Source of the DNA: Theileria orientalis strain Shintoku
Lineage: Eukaryota; Apicomplexa; Aconoidasida; Piroplasmida; Theileriidae
Assembly: GCF_000740895.1 (NCBI RefSeq)
Contig: NC_025263.1
Location: 744,001 to 808,000 of the forward strand
Direction of reading: 5' to 3'
DNA: 64,000 bases
Shown piece after piece: positions 63,254 to 64,000 of the stretch (its first letter is position 1; the number at the start of each line of letters is the position of its first letter). Below the pieces are notes generated by a model, which saw only the letters and a program-made list of their open reading frames with translations, did no database searches and was not told the DNA's origin. A program made the position numbers and the translations under genes.

Positions 63254-64000
63254 TTAAAAATCAGCTGTCGTTGAAAAGGTCTCTTCACCGAGAGACCTTA
63301 CTGGTGTGGTTTGAACAAAACTCATGGCCTCCTCGATATTATCCTGAGAATTAATACATGTATAAAGTTATTATATCTACTCGAGACCTTGAATCTTAGT
63401 ATGAATGAGTAAATGTTATTTATAATTGGATGTCGCAACTATAACTGGGAAAATAAGGTAATATCTAATAAAGAGTGGCTAGATGAGGTAGTAAAAATAC
63501 GATGTGTATAAACTAACACTGTCGTCAACGCGAAGGAATACGTTATAATTTGGCATAATAACCTCATTCGACTGAGAGTGTGTGAGCGAAATCGGTTCAT
63601 GGCGGTCAATTTGTGAGTTTTGCGATTGTGATTTCAGAACAAAGTCCGGATCTCGTTGCACGCGGACTGGAGTAGAAGGCATGTCGTAATCAGGCTCAAA
63701 TTTAGAGGCGAGGACCTTCTCGAGTGAACTGAGGCCGTAGAAACTCGCGTCCGAGAGCAGAGAGCGGTATGTGAAGTTGTCTTCAGGACAAATGAGGACC
63801 CCGTCTCTCAGGAAGTTCAAAATGTACTGAAATATCTTACCGTCTCGGTCAATGAATATCTCCATAATTCCTCCCGAGTTCGAGTCTGTAAAGTTGAAAA
63901 ACCCGCGGTAGTCGCCGTCATCGTCCGGAAGCGGCAGGCCGTTGAGTGAGTGGTATACGTATTTGTACAGGGTCGAGTCCTTGTCCTTCTCCAGGGTGGA
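63254..64000 (-). CDS. KCTD-like BTB/T1 domain protein (5' end outside window)
   Basis: The frame runs from the window edge at 64000 to about 63500. A last exon at 63343..63254 ends in a stop (preceded by CTCAG) and joins via one or more introns I cannot place between 63500 and 63344. The sequence FFNFTDSNSGGIMEIFIDRD then GKIFQYILNFLRDG, ICPEDNFTYRSLLSDASFYG and LSSLEKVL is the KCTD-type BTB (T1) fold: the FxDRD and NFLRDG motifs are diagnostic. Such proteins are usually CUL3 substrate adaptors. The upstream residues (LPLPDDDGDYRG) may be a linker to an N-terminal domain off the window. The final exon (DNIEEAMSFVQTTPVRSLGE) is polar. Confidence 0.7.

Overview
The window looks like nuclear DNA of a piroplasm (Apicomplexa), most likely Theileria. 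AT-rich spacers and many very short GT-AG introns (28-170 nt, most phase 0 or 1) separate dense genes on both strands. The content is typically apicomplexan: a TPR-formin, a CPW-WPC protein, HAP2, an apicoplast-type tRNA synthetase and heptatricopeptide-type organellar proteins. Several exons are GC-rich, which would suit a less AT-biased species such as T. orientalis; that species call is inference. I see no rRNA, convincing tRNA, transposon or CRISPR array. Most genes are spliced, so the coordinates below are outer bounds and exons are listed in each entry. I built the exons by hand from splice consensus and reading frame.

Layout. 1-2403 (-): 5' part of an S1-domain organellar protein. 2832-4958: a cluster of four tiny secreted cysteine-motif genes (three on -, one on +), which is the most novel item. 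5151-10544: CAF1 deadenylase (-), a small mitochondrial-type protein (+) and a DUF2009 protein (-). 11016-14324: cyclin H (+) converging on, and overlapping, an HPR-like protein (-). 14897-19343: a Rab5-like GTPase (+) and the gamete fusogen HAP2 (-, 14 exons). 20239-25922 (+): a 1,745-residue multi-PHD chromatin protein. 26184-29464: organellar valyl-tRNA synthetase (+) followed by a 31-bp minisatellite. 29529-32363 (-): type II PI4-kinase with an N-terminal ubiquitin-like domain. 32634-38270: small membrane proteins, an unknown S/N/Y-rich protein, TRAPPC4, and an N6AMT1-type methyltransferase starting 1 bp after the stop of its upstream neighbour. 38412-45914: SPOC protein (+), SERBP1/Stm1-like protein (-), DDX5-type helicase (+) and a protein with 32 Cys in 111 residues (-). 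46246-51851: M17 leucyl aminopeptidase (-), an RRM-less CstF-64-like protein (-), SGT1 (+) and a CPW-WPC secreted protein (+). 51990-61195 (-): formin and a TH1/NELF-D-like protein. 61431-64000: TRAIP-type RING E3 (+) and the 3' part of a KCTD-like BTB protein (-).

Functions are mostly housekeeping: transcription and RNA (cyclin H, CAF1, CstF-64-like, SPOC, TH1, DDX5, PHD), translation (ValRS, SERBP1, N6AMT1), trafficking (Rab5, TRAPPC4, PI4K) and actin. Two genes, HAP2 and CPW-WPC, belong to families tied to gametes and zygotes. The secreted mini-gene cluster at 2.8-5.0 kb shares one exon architecture and appears to be a lineage-specific family.
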